DNA of 64,000 bases, taken from NCBI GenBank assembly GCA_964036275.1, contig CAXIWQ010000487.1, positions 124,001 to 188,000 on the forward strand, written 5' to 3'. The notes beneath the pieces are model-generated. The model did not search any database. It saw nothing but the letters and a program-made list of their open reading frames with translations, and was not told the DNA's origin. Of this stretch, positions 11,420 through 23,719 are shown one piece after another. How positions within the stretch are numbered: the first letter of the stretch is position 1; every line of letters starts with the position of its first letter. Made by a program: the position numbers and the translations under genes. This DNA is from Litoditis marina (taxonomy: Eukaryota; Nematoda; Chromadorea; Rhabditida; Rhabditidae).

Positions 11420-12329
11420 ATTCTGTGGCGCACAGCCACAAAAGATTTTACGCGGTTATTGACTCTTTGCCGTGCAGCTACAGAAAAAAAGTTTATACGG
11501 CTATCAAGTCTGTTGCTCATGGCTACAAAAACCTAATACGACTTTATATTCTGTGGCGCACAGCCACAAAAGACAAATTAACGCGGTTATTACCTCTTTG
11601 CCTTGCAGTTACAGAGAACATTTCATACGGCTATCAAATCTGTTGCTCCCAGCTACAAAAACCTAATACGACAATCTATTCTGTGGCGCACAGCCACAAA
11701 ATACGAATTTACGCGGTTATCGACTCTTTGGCTTGCAGCTACAGAAAAAAAAGTTTATATGGCTATCAAGTATGTTGCTCCCAGCTAGAAAAACCCAATA
11801 CAACTATCTATTCTGTGGCACACAGCCACAAAATACGATATAACGCGGTTATCGACTCTTTGCCTTGCAGCTACAGAGAAAAGTTCATACGGCTATCAAG
11901 TCTGTTGCTCCCAGCTACAAAAACCTGATACGACAATCTATTCTGTGGCGCACAGCCACAACAGACAAATTAACGCGGTTATTACCTCTTTGCCTTGCAG
12001 CTACAGAAAAAAATTCATACGGCTATCAAGTCTGTTGCTCCCAGCTACGAAAACCTAATACGATTTTATATTCTGTGGCGCACACCCACAAAAGACAAAT
12101 TAACGCGGTTATTGACTCTTTGCCTCGCAGTTACAGAGAACATTTCATACGGCTATCAAATCTGTTGCTCCCAGCTACAAAAACCTAATACGACTATCTA
12201 TTCTGTGGCGCACAGCCACAAAATACGAATTAACGCGGTTATCGACTGTTTGCTTTGCAGCTACAGGAAAAAGTTTATACGGCTATCAAGTCTGTTGCTC
12301 CCAGCTACAAAAACCTAATACGACTTTAT
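11420..12329. repeat. ~910-bp 7-mer higher-order unit, copy 1
   Basis: This block begins with the short GATTTTACGCGG monomer and matches 12330-13031 at an offset of 910, falling to about 907 bp after small indels. Similarity ends near 12124/13031, where B changes from GCCTCGCAG to GCCGTGCAG. These two copies contain the last GATTTTACGCGG monomers in the window. Confidence 0.85.
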
Positions 12330-13031
12330 ATTCTGTGGCGCACAGCCACAAAAGATTTTACGCGGTTATTGACTCTTTGCCGTGCAGCTACAGAAAAAAA
12401 GTTTATACGGCTATCAAGTCTGTTGCTCATGGCTACAAAAACCTAATACGACTTTATATTCTGTGGCGCACAGCCACAAAAGACAAATTAACGCGGTTAT
12501 TACCTCTTTGCCTTGCAGTTACAGAGAACATTTCATACGGCTATCAAATCTGTTGCTCCCAGCTACAAAAACCTAATACGACAATCTATTCTGTGGCGCA
12601 CAGCCACCAATACGAATTTACGCGGTTATCGACTCTTTGGCTTGCAGCTACAGAAAAAAGTTTATATGGCTATCAAGTATGTTGCTCCCAGCTAGAAAAA
12701 CCCAATACAACTATTTATTCTGTGGCACACAGCCACAAAATACGATATAACGCGGTTATCGACTCTTTGCCTTGCAGCTACAGAGAAAAGTTCATACGGC
12801 TATCAAGTCTGTTGCTCCCAGCTACAAAAACCTGATACGACAATCTATTCTGTGGCGCACAGCCACAACAGACAAATTAACGCGGTTATTACCTCTTCGC
12901 CTTGCAGCTACAGAAAAAAATTCATACGGCTATCAAGTCTGTTGCTCCCAGCTACGAAAACCTAATACGATTTTATATTCTGTGGCGCACACCCACAAAA
13001 GACAAATTAACGCGGTTATTGACTCTTTGCC
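12330..13031. repeat. ~910-bp 7-mer higher-order unit, copy 2 (partial)
   Basis: This is the second copy of 11420-12124. It carries a private one-base deletion with a substitution in subunit A (CAGCCACCAATACG near 12601). Its right part is also the left part of the 11-mer unit below, so the two units overlap in register. Confidence 0.85.
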
Positions 13032-13832
13032 GTGCAGCTACAGGAAAAAGGTTATACGGCTATTAAGTATGTTGCTCCCAGCTAAAAAAAACCTAATACG
13101 ACTATCTATTCTGTGGCGCACAGCCACAAAATACGAATTAACGCGGTTATCGACTCTTTGCCTTGCAGCTACAGAGAACAGTTCATACGGCTATCAAGTC
13201 TGTTGCTCCCAGCTACAAAAACCTAATACGACTATATATTCTGTGGCGCACAGCCACAAAAGACGAATTAACGCGGTTATTGACTCTTTGCCTCGCAGTT
13301 ACAGATAACATTTCATACGGCTATCAAATCTGTTGCTCCCAGCTACAAAAACCTAATACGACAATCTATTCTGTGGCGCACAGCCACAAAGACGAATTAA
13401 CGCGGTTATTGACATTTTGACTTGCAGCTACAAAAAAAAATCATACGGCTATCAAGTCTGTTGCTTCCAACTACAGAAACATAATACGACAATCTATTCT
13501 GTGGCGCACAGCCACAAAACACGAAATATCGCGGTTATCGACTTGTTGGCTTGCAGCTACAGAGAAAAGTTCATACGGCTATCAAGTCTGTTGCTCCCAG
13601 CTACAAAAACCTGATACGACAATCTATTCTGTGGCGCACAGCCACAAAAGACAAATTAACGCGGTTATTACCTCTTTGCCTTGCAGCTACAGAAAAAAGT
13701 TCATACGGCTATCAAATCTGTTGCTCCCAGCTACAAAAACCTAATACGACAATCTATTATGTGGCGCACAGCCACAAAATACGAATTAACGCGGTTATCG
13801 ACTCTTTGCCTTGCAGCTACAGAAAAAAATTC
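12405..13832. repeat. 1,428-bp 11-mer higher-order unit, copy 1
   Basis: Eleven monomers recur at an offset of 1,428-1,429 bp in 13833-15250. The offset changes by 1 at the deletion near 12604 and reverts at an A-tract near 13083. The CACGAAATATCGCGG variant first appears in this unit, near 13517. From here rightward that variant is common, while it is absent from the first 13 kb. Confidence 0.9.
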
Positions 13833-15250
13833 ATACGGCTATCAAGTCTGTTGCTCATGGCTACAAAAACCTAATACGACTTTATATTCTGTGGCGCACA
13901 GCCACAAAAGACAAATTAACGCGGTTATTACTTCTTTGCCTTGCAGTTACAGAGAACATTTCATACGGCTATCAAATCTGTTGCTCCCAGCTACAAAAAC
14001 CTAATACGACAATCTATTCTGTGGCGCACAGCCACAAAATACGAATTTACGCGGTTATCGACTCTTTGGCTTGCAGCTACAGAAAAAAGTTTATATGGCT
14101 ATCAAGTATGTTGCTCCCAGCTAGAAAAACCCAATACAACTATCTATTCTGTGGCACACAGCCACAAAATACGATATAACGCGGTTATCGACTTTTTGCC
14201 TTGCAGCTACAGAGAAAAGTTCTTACGGCTATCAAGTCTGTTGCTCCCAGCTACAAAAACCTGATACGACAATCTATTCTGTGGCGCACAGCCACAACAG
14301 ACAAATTAACGCGGTTATTACCTCTTTGCCTTGCAGCTACAGAAAAAAATTCATACGGCTATCAAGTCTGTTGCTCCCAGCTACGAAAACCTAATACGAT
14401 TTTATATTCTGTGGCGCACACCCACAAAAGACAAATTAACGCGGTTATTGACTCTTTGCCGTGCAGCTACAGGAAAAAGGTTATACGGCTATTAAGTATG
14501 TTGCTCCCAGCTAAAAAAACCTAATACGACTATCTATTCTGTGGCGCACAGCCACAAAATACGAATTAACGCGGTTATCGACTCTTTGCCTTGCAGCTAC
14601 AGAGAACAGTTCATACGGCTATCAAGTCTGTTGCTCCCAGCTACAAAAACCTAATACGACTATATATTCTGTGGCGCACAGCCACAAAAGACGAATTAAC
14701 GCGGTTATTGACTCTTCGCCTCGCAGTTACAGATAACATTTTATACGGCTATCAAATCTGTTGCTCCCAGCTACAAAAACCTAATACGACAATCTATTCT
14801 GTGGCGCACAGCCACAAAGACGAATTAACGCGGTTATTGATATTTTGACTTGCAGCTACAAAAAAAAATCATACGGCTATCAAGTCTGTTGCTTCCAACT
14901 ACAGAAACATAATACGACAATCTATTCTGTGGCGCACAGCCACAAAACACGAAATATCGCGGTTATCAACTTGTTGGCTTGCAGCTACAGAGAAAAGTTC
15001 ATACGGCTATCAAGTCTGTTGCTCCCAGCTACCAAAACCTGATACGACAATCTATTCTGTGGCGCACAGCCACAAAATACAAATTAACGCGGTTATTACC
15101 TCTTTGCCTTGCAGCTACAGAAAAAAGTTCATACGGCTATCAAATCTGTTGCTCCCAGCTACAAAAACCTAATACGACAATCTATTCTGTGGCGCACAGC
15201 CACAAAATACGAATTAACGCGGTTATCGACTCTTTGCCTTGCAGCTACAG
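13833..15250. repeat. 1,428-bp 11-mer higher-order unit, copy 2
   Basis: This is the second copy of 12405-13832. Private substitutions include TTCTTACGG near 14220, TATCAACTTG near 14964 and GCTACCAAAACC near 15030. The match ends near 15250, where GAGAACAGTTCACACGG replaces the expected B-subunit tail. Confidence 0.9.
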
Positions 15251-16767
15251 AGAACAGTTCACACGGCTATCAAATCTGTTGCTCCCAGCTACAAAAACCT
15301 AATACGACAATCTATTCTGTGGCGCACAGCCACAAAATACGAATTATCGCGGTTATCGACTTGTTGGCTTGCAGCTACAGAGAAAAGTTCATACGGCTAT
15401 CAAGTCTGTTGCTCCCAGCTACAAAAACCTGATACGACCATCTATTCTGTGGCGCACAGCCACAAAAGACAAATTAACGCGGTTATTACCTCTTTGCCTT
15501 GCAGCTACAGAAAAAATTCATACGGCTATCAATTCTGTTGCTCCCAGCTACGAAAACCTAATACGACTTTATATTCTGTGGCGCACAGCCACAAAAGACA
15601 AATTAACGCGGTTATTGACTCTTTGCCGTGCAGCTACAGGAAAAAGGTTATACGGCTATCAAGTATGTTGCTCCCAGCTAAAAAAAACCTAATACGACTA
15701 TCTATTCTGTGGCGCACAGCCACAAAATACGAATTAACGCGGTTATTGACTCTTTGCCTTGCAGCTACAGAGAACAGTTCATACGGCTATCAAGTATGTT
15801 GCTCCCAGCTACAAAAACCTAATACGACTATATATTCTGTGGCGCACAGCCACAAAAGACGAATTAACGCGGTTATTGACTCTTTGCCTCGGCAGTTACA
15901 GATAACATTTCATACGGCTATCAAATCTGTTGCTCCCAGCTACAAAAACCTGATACGACAATCTATTCTGTGGCGCACAGCCACAAAACACGAAATATCG
16001 CGGTTATCGACTTATTGGCTTGCAGCTACAGAGAAAAGTTCATACGGCTATCAAGTCTGTTGCTCCCAGCTACAAAAACCTGATACGACAATCTATTCTG
16101 TGGCGCACAGCCACAAAAGACAAATTAACGCGGTCATTACCTCTTTGCCTTGTAGCTACAGAAAAAAGTTCATACGGCTATCAAATCTGTTGGTCCCAGC
16201 TACAAAAACCTAATACGACAATCTATTCTGTGGCGCACAGCCACAAAATACAAATTATCGCGGTTATCGACTTGTTGGCTTGCAGCTACCGAGAAAAGTT
16301 CATACGGCTATCAAGTCTGTTGCTCCCAGCTACAAAAACCTAATACGACTATATATTCTGTGGCGCACAGCCACAAAAGACGAATTAACGCGGTTATTGA
16401 CTCTTTGCCTCGCAGTTACAGAGAACATTTCATACGGCTATCAAATCTATTGCTCCCAGCTACAAAAACCTAATACGACAATCTATTCTGTGGCGCACAG
16501 CCACAAAGACGAATTAACGCGGTTATTGACATTTGACTTGCAGCTACAAAAAAAAATCATACGGCTATCAAGTCTGTTGCTTCCAACTACAAAAACATAA
16601 TACGACTTTATATTATGTGGCGCACAGCCACAAAATACAAATTAACGCGGTTATTGACTCTTCGCCTTGCAGTTACAGAGAACATTTCATACGGCTATCA
16701 AATCTGTTGCTCCCAGCTACAAAAACCTAATACGACTTTATATTCTGTGGCGCACAGCCACAAAGGA
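15080..16767. repeat. 1,688-bp 13-mer higher-order unit, copy 1
   Basis: Thirteen monomers match 16768-18455 at an offset of 1,688 bp. Shared rare variants include TCACACGG (15259, 16947), GCGGTCATTACC (16130, 17818) and TTGGTCCCAGC (16190, 17878). One B subunit differs between copies (GACATTTGACTTGC at 16527, TACCTCTTTGCCTTGC at 18213), which looks like a short conversion patch. Confidence 0.9.
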
Positions 16768-18455
16768 CAAATTAACGCGGTTATTACCTCTTTGCCTTGC
16801 AGCTACAGAAAAAAGTTCATACGGCTATCAAATCTGTTGCTCCCAGCTACAAAAACCTAATACGACAATCTATTCTGTGGCGCACAGCCACAAAATACGA
16901 ATTAACGCGGTTATCGACTCTTTGCCTTGCAGCTACAGAGAACAGTTCACACGGCTATCAAATCTGTTGCTCCCAGCTACAAAAACCTAATACGACAATC
17001 TATTCTGTGGCGCACAGCCACAAAATACGAATTATCGCGGTTATCGACTTGTTGGCTTGCAGCTACAGAGAAAAGTTCATACGGCTATCAAGTCTGTTGC
17101 TCCCAGCTACAAAAACCTGATACGACCATCTATTCTGTGGCGCACAGCCACAAAAGACAAATTAACGCGGTTATTACCTCTTTGCCTTGCAGCTACAGAA
17201 AAAAATTCATACGGCTATCAAGTCTGTTGCTCCCAGCTACGAAAACCTAATACGACTTTATATTCTGTGACGCACAGCCACAAAAGACAAATTAACGCGG
17301 TTATTGACTCTTTGCCGTGCAGCTACAGGAAAAAGGTTATACGGCTATCAAGTATGTTGCTCCCAGCTAAAAAAAACCTAATACGACTATCTATTCTGTG
17401 GCGCACAGCCACAAAATACGAATTAACGCGGTTATTGACTCTTTGCCTTGCAGCTACAGAGAACAGTTCATACGGCTATCAAGTCTGTTGCTCCCAGCTA
17501 CAAAAACCTAATACGACTATATATTCTGTGGCGCACAGCCACAAAAGACGAATTAACGCGGTTATTGACTCTTTGCCTCGCAGTTACAGATAACATTTCA
17601 TACGGCTATCAAATCTGTTGCTCCCAGCTACAAAAACCTGATACGACAATCTATTCTGTGGCGCACAGCCACAAAACACGAAATATCGCGGTTATCGACT
17701 TGTTGGCTTGCAGCTACAGAGAAAAGTTCATACGGCTATCAAGTCTGTTGCTCCCAGCTACAAAAACCTGATACGACAATCTATTCTGTGGCGCACAGCC
17801 ACAAAAGACAAATTAACGCGGTCATTACCTCTTTGCCTTGTAGCTACAGAAAAAAGTTCATACGGCTATCAAATCTGTTGGTCCCAGCTACAAAAACCTA
17901 ATACGACAATCTATTCTGTGGCGCACAGCCACAAAATACAAATTATCGCGGTTATCGACTTGTTGGCTTGCAGCTACCGATAAAAGTTCATACGGCTATC
18001 AAGTCTGTTGCTCCCAGCTACAAAAACCTAATACGACTATATATTCTGTGGCGCACAGCCACAAAAGACGAATTAACGCGGTTATTGACTCTTTGCCTCG
18101 CAGTTACAGAGAACATTTCATACGGCTATCAAATCTATTGCTCCCAGCTACAAAAACCTAATACGACAATCTATTCTGTGGCGCACAGCCACAAAGACGA
18201 ATTAACGCGGTTATTACCTCTTTGCCTTGCAGCTACAGAAAAAAAGTTTATACGGCTATCAAGTCTGTTGCTTCCAACTACAAAAACATAATACGACTTT
18301 ATATTATGTGGCGCACAGCCACAAAATACAAATTAACGCGGTTATTGACTCTTTGCCTTGCAGTTACAGAGAACATTTCATACGGCTATCAAATCTGTTG
18401 CTCCCAGCTACAAAACCTAATACGACTTTATATTCTGTGGCGCACAGCCACAAAA
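16768..18455. repeat. 1,688-bp 13-mer higher-order unit, copy 2
   Basis: This is the second copy of 15080-16767. Its own changes include GCTACCGATAAAAG near 17975 where copy 1 has GCTACCGAGAAAAG, and the substituted B subunit near 18213. Confidence 0.9.
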
Positions 18456-21400
18456 GACAAATTAACGCGGTTATTACCTCTTTGCCTTGCAGCTACAGAA
18501 AAAAGTTTATACGGCTATCAAGTCTGTTGCTCCCAGCTACAAAAAACCTAATACGACTTTATATTCTGTGGCGCACAGCCACAAAAAACAAATTAACGCG
18601 GTTATTGACTCTTTGCCGTGCAGCTACAGAAAAAAGTTTATATGGCTATCAAGTATGTTGTTCCCAGCTAGAAAAACCCAATACAACTATCTATTCTGTG
18701 GCACACAGCCACAAAATACGATATAACGCGGTTATCAACTCTTTGCCTTGCAGCTACAGAAAAAAGTTTATACGGCTATCAAGTCTGTTGCTCATGGCTA
18801 CAAAAACCTAATACGACTTTATATCCTGTGGCGCACAGCCACAAAAGACAAATTAACGCGGTTATTACCTCTTTGCCTTGCAGCTACAGAAAAAAGTTCA
18901 TACGGCTATCAAGTCTGTTGCTCCCAGCTACAAAAACCTGATACGACAATCTATTCTGTGGCGCACAGCCACAAGACGAATTAACGCGGTTATTGACATT
19001 TTGACTTGCAGCTACAAAAAAAAATCATACGGCTATCAAGTCTGTTGCTTCCAACTACAAAAACATAATACGACTTTATATTCTGTGGCGCACAGCCACA
19101 AAATACAAATTAACGCGGGTTATTGACTCTTCGCCTTGCAGTTACAGAGAACATTTCATACGGCTATCAAATCTGTTGCTCCCAGCTACAAAAACCTAAT
19201 ACGACTTTATATTCTGTGGCGCACAGCCACAAAGGACAAATTAACGCGGTTATTACCTCTTTGCCTTGCAGCTACAGAAAAAAAGTTTATACGGCTATCA
19301 AGTCTGTTGCTCCCAGCTACAAAAACCTAATACGACTTTATATTCTGTGGCGCACAGCCACAAAAGACAAATTAACGCGGTTATTGACTCTTTGCCGTGC
19401 AGCTACAGAAAAAAGTTTATATGGCTATCAAGTATGTTGCTCCCAGCTAGAAAAACCCAATACAACTATCTATTCTGTGGCACACAGCCACAAAATACGA
19501 TATAACGCGGTTATCGACTCTTTGCCTTGCAGCTACAGAAAAAAGTTTATACGGCTATCAAGTCTGTTGCTCATGGCTACAAAAACCTAATACGACTTTA
19601 TATCCTGTGGCGCACAGCCACAAAAGACAAATTAACGCGGTTATTACTTCTTTGCCTTGCAGCTACAGAAAAAAGTTCATACGGCTATCAAGTCTGTTGC
19701 TCCCAGCTACAAAAACCTGATACGACAATCTATTCTGTGGCGCACAGCCACAAAAGACAAATTAACGCGGTTATTGACTCTTTGCCGTGCAGCTACAGAA
19801 AAAAGTTTATATGGCTATCAAGTATGTTGCTCCCAGCTAGAAAAACCCAATACAACTATCTATTCTGTGGCACACAGCCACAAAATACGATATAACGCGG
19901 TTATCGACTCTTTGCCTTGCAGCTACAGAAAAAAGTTCATACGGCTATCAAGTCTGTTGCTCCCAGCTACAAAAACCTAATACGACTTTATATTCTGTGG
20001 CGCACAGCCACAAAAGACAAATTAACGCGGTTATTACCTCTTTGCCTTGCAGCTACAGAAAAAAAGTTTATACGGCTATCAAGTCTGTTGCTCCCAGCTA
20101 CAAAAACCTAATACGACTTTATATTCTGTGGCGCACAGCCACAAAAGACAAATTAACGCGGTTATTGACTCTTTGCCGTGCAGCTACAGAAAAAGTTTAT
20201 ATGGCTATCAAGTATGTTGTTCCCAGCTAGAAAAACCCAATACAACTATCTATTCTGTGGCACACAGCCACAAAATACGATATAACGCGGTTATCGACTC
20301 TTTGCCTTGCAGCTACAGAAAAAAAGTTTATACGGCTATCAAGTCTGTTGCTCATGGCTACAAAAACCTAATACGACTTTATATCCTGTGGCGCACAGCC
20401 ACAAAAGACAAATTAACGCGGTTATTACCTCTTTGCCTTGCAGCTACAGAAAAAAGTTCATACGGCTATCAAGTCTGTTGCTCCCAGCTACAAAAACCTG
20501 ATACGACAATCTATTCTGTGGCGCACAGCCACAAAGACGAATTAACGCGGTTATTGACATTTGACTTGCAGCTACAAAAAAAAAATCATACGGCTATCAA
20601 GTCTGTTGCTTCCAACTACAAAAACATAATACGACTTTATATTCTGTGGCGCACAGCCACAAAAGACAAATTAACGCGGTTATTACCTCTTTGCCTTGCA
20701 GCTACAGAAAAAAGTTCATACGGCTATCAAATCTGTTGCTCCCAGCTACAAAAACCTAATACGACAATGCTATTCTGTGGCGCACAGCCACAAAGACGAA
20801 TTAACGCGGTTATTGACATTTTGACTTGCAGCCACAAAAAAAAAATCATACGGCTATCAAGTCTGTTGCTTCCAACTACAAAAACATAATACGACTTTAT
20901 ATTCTGTGGCGCACAGCCACAAAATACAAATTAACGCGGTTATTGACTCTTTGCCTTGCAGTTACAGAGAACATTTCATACGGCTATCAAATCTGTTGCT
21001 CCCAGCTACAAAAACCTAATACGACTTTATATTCTGTGGCGCACAGCCACAAAAGACAAATTAACGCGGTTATTACCTCTTTGCCTTGCAGCTACAGAAA
21101 AAAAGTTTATACGGCTATCAAGTCTGTTGCTCCCAGCTACAAAAACCTAATACGACTTTATATTCTGTGGCGCACAGCCACAAAAGACAAATTAACGCGG
21201 TTATTGACTCTTTGCCGTGCAGCTACAGAAAAAAGTTTATATGGCTATCAAGTATGTTGTTCCCAGCTAGAAAAACCCAATACAACTATCTATTCTGTGG
21301 CACACAGCCACAAAATACTATATAACGCGGTTATCGACTCTTTGCCTTGCAGCTACAGAAAAAAGTTTATACGGCTATCAAGTCTGTTGCTCATGGCTAC

Positions 21401-23719
21401 AAAAACCTAATACGACTTTATATCCTGTGGCGCACAGCCACAAAAGACAAATTAACGCGGTTATTACCTCTTTGCCTTGCAGCTACAGAAAAAAGTTCAT
21501 ACGGCTATCAAGTCTGTTGCTCCCAGCTACAAAAACCTGATACGACAATCTATTCTGTGGCGCACAGCCACAAAGACGAATTAACGCGGTTATTGACATT
21601 TTGACTTGCAGCTACAAAAAAAAATCATACGGCTATCAAGTCTGTTGCTTCCAACTACAAAAACATAATACGACTTTATATTCTGTGGCGCACAGCCACA
21701 AAATACAAATTAACGCGGTTATTGACTCTTTGCCTTGCAGTTACAGAGAACATTTCATACGGCTATCAAATCTGTTGCTCCCAGCTACAAAAACCTAATA
21801 CGACTTTATATCCTGTGGAGCACAGCCACAAAAGACAAATTAACGCGGTTATTACCTCTTTGCCTTGCAGCTACAGAAAAAAGTTCATACGGCTATCAAG
21901 TCTGTTGCTCCCAGCTACAAAAACCTGATACGACAATCTATTCTGTGGCGCACAGCCACAAAAGACAAATTAACGCGGTTATTGACTCTTTGCCGTGCAG
22001 CTACAGAAAAAAGTTTATATGGCTATCAAGTATGTTGCTCCCAGCTAGAAAAACCCAATACAACTATCTATTCTGTGGCACACAGCCACAAAATACGATA
22101 TAACGCGGTTATCGACTCTTTGCCTTGCAGCTACCGAGAAAAGTTCATACGGCTATCAAGTCTGTTGCTCCCAGCTACAAAAACCTAATACGACTATATA
22201 TTCTGTGGCGCACAGCCACAAAAGACGAATTAACGCGGTTATTGACTCTTTACCTCGCAGTTACAGAGAACATTTCATACGGCTATCAAATTTGTTGCTC
22301 CCAGCTACAAAAACCTAATACGACAATCTATTCTGTGGCGCACAGCCACAAAGACGAATTAACGCGGTTATTGACATTTTGACTTGCAGCCACAAAAAAA
22401 AAATCATACGGCTATCAAGTCTGTTGCTTCCAACTACAAAAACATAATACGACTTTTTATTCTGTGGCGCACAGCCACAAAATACAAATTAACGCGGTTA
22501 TTGACTCTTTGCCTTGCAGTTACAGAGAACATTTCATACGGCTATCAAATCTGTTGCTCCCAGCTACAAAAACCTAATACGACTTTATATCCTGTGGAGC
22601 ACAGCCACAAAAGACAAATTAACGCGGTTATTACCTCTTTGCCTTGCAGCTACAGAAAAAAGTTCATACGGCTATCAAGTCTGTTGCTCCCAGCTACAAA
22701 AACCTGATACGACAATCTATTCTGTGGCGCACAGCCACAAAAGACAAATTAACGCGGTTATTGACTCTTTGCCGTGCAGCTACAGAAAAAAGTTTATATG
22801 GCTATCAAGTATGTTGCTCCCAGCTAGAAAAACCCAATACAACTATCTATTCTGTGGCACACAGCCACAAAATACGATATAACGCGGTTATCGACTCTTT
22901 GCCTTGCAGCTACAGAAAAAAGTTCATACGGCTATCAAGTCTGTTGCTCCCAGCTACAAAAACCTAATACGACTTTATATTCTGTGGCGCACAGCCACAA
23001 AAGACAAATTAACGCGGTTATTACCTCTTTGCCTTGCAGCTACAGAAAAAAAGTTTATACGGCTATCAAGTCTGTTGCTCCCAGCTACAAAAACCTAATA
23101 CGACTTTATATTCTGTGGCGCACAGCCACAAAAGACAAATTAACGCGGTTATTGACTCTTTGCCGTGCAGCTACAGAAAAAAAGTTTATATGGCTATCAA
23201 GTATGTTGTTCCCAGCTAGAAAAACCCAATACAACTATCTATTCTGTGGCACACAGCCACAAAATACGATATAACGCGGTTATCGACTCTTTGCCTTGCA
23301 GCTACAGAAAAAAGTTTATACGGCTATCAAGTCTGTTGCTCATGGCTACAAAAACCTAATACGACTTTATATCCTGTGGCGCACAGCCACAAAAGACAAA
23401 TTAACGCGGTTATTACCTCTTTGCCTTGCAGCTACAGAAAAAAGTTAATACGGCTATCAAGTCTGTTGCTCCCAGCTACAAAAACCTGATACGACAATCT
23501 ATTCGGTGGCGCACAGCCACAAAGACGAATTAACGCGGTTATTGACATTTTGACTTGCAGCTACAGAAAAAAAATCATACGGCTATCAAGTCTGTTGCTT
23601 CCAACTACAAAAACATAATACGACTTTATATTCTGTGGCGCACAGCCACAAAATACAAATTAACGCGGTTATTGACTCTTTGCCTTGCAGTTACAGAGAA
23701 CATTTCATACGGCTATCAA
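18456..23719. repeat. Mosaic built on a ~779-bp (6-monomer) cassette
   Basis: A recurring cassette contains the marker GCTAGAAAAACCCAATACAAC followed by GGCACACAG and TACGATATAACG, then a CTCATGGCTAC monomer. The marker occurs near 18675, 19455, 19845, 20235, 21275, 22055, 22835 and 23225, at steps of about 390, 780 or 1,040 bp (3, 6 or 8 monomers). A clean 779-bp tandem links 21650-22110 to 22429-22889. Small private indels occur at 18966, 19118, 20569 and 20768. Confidence 0.82.

Noticed and set aside
15239..16213. Long plus-strand open frames, up to 324 codons, with repeated protein-like motifs
   Set aside because: Most begin at TTG or GTG inside a monomer, not ATG. They last about 2.5 monomers because 130 bp shifts frame by one each repeat. 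The longest arise where small indels happen to restore frame. All three frames give related peptides because the subunits are related. No known domain, and no codon bias distinct from the other frames.
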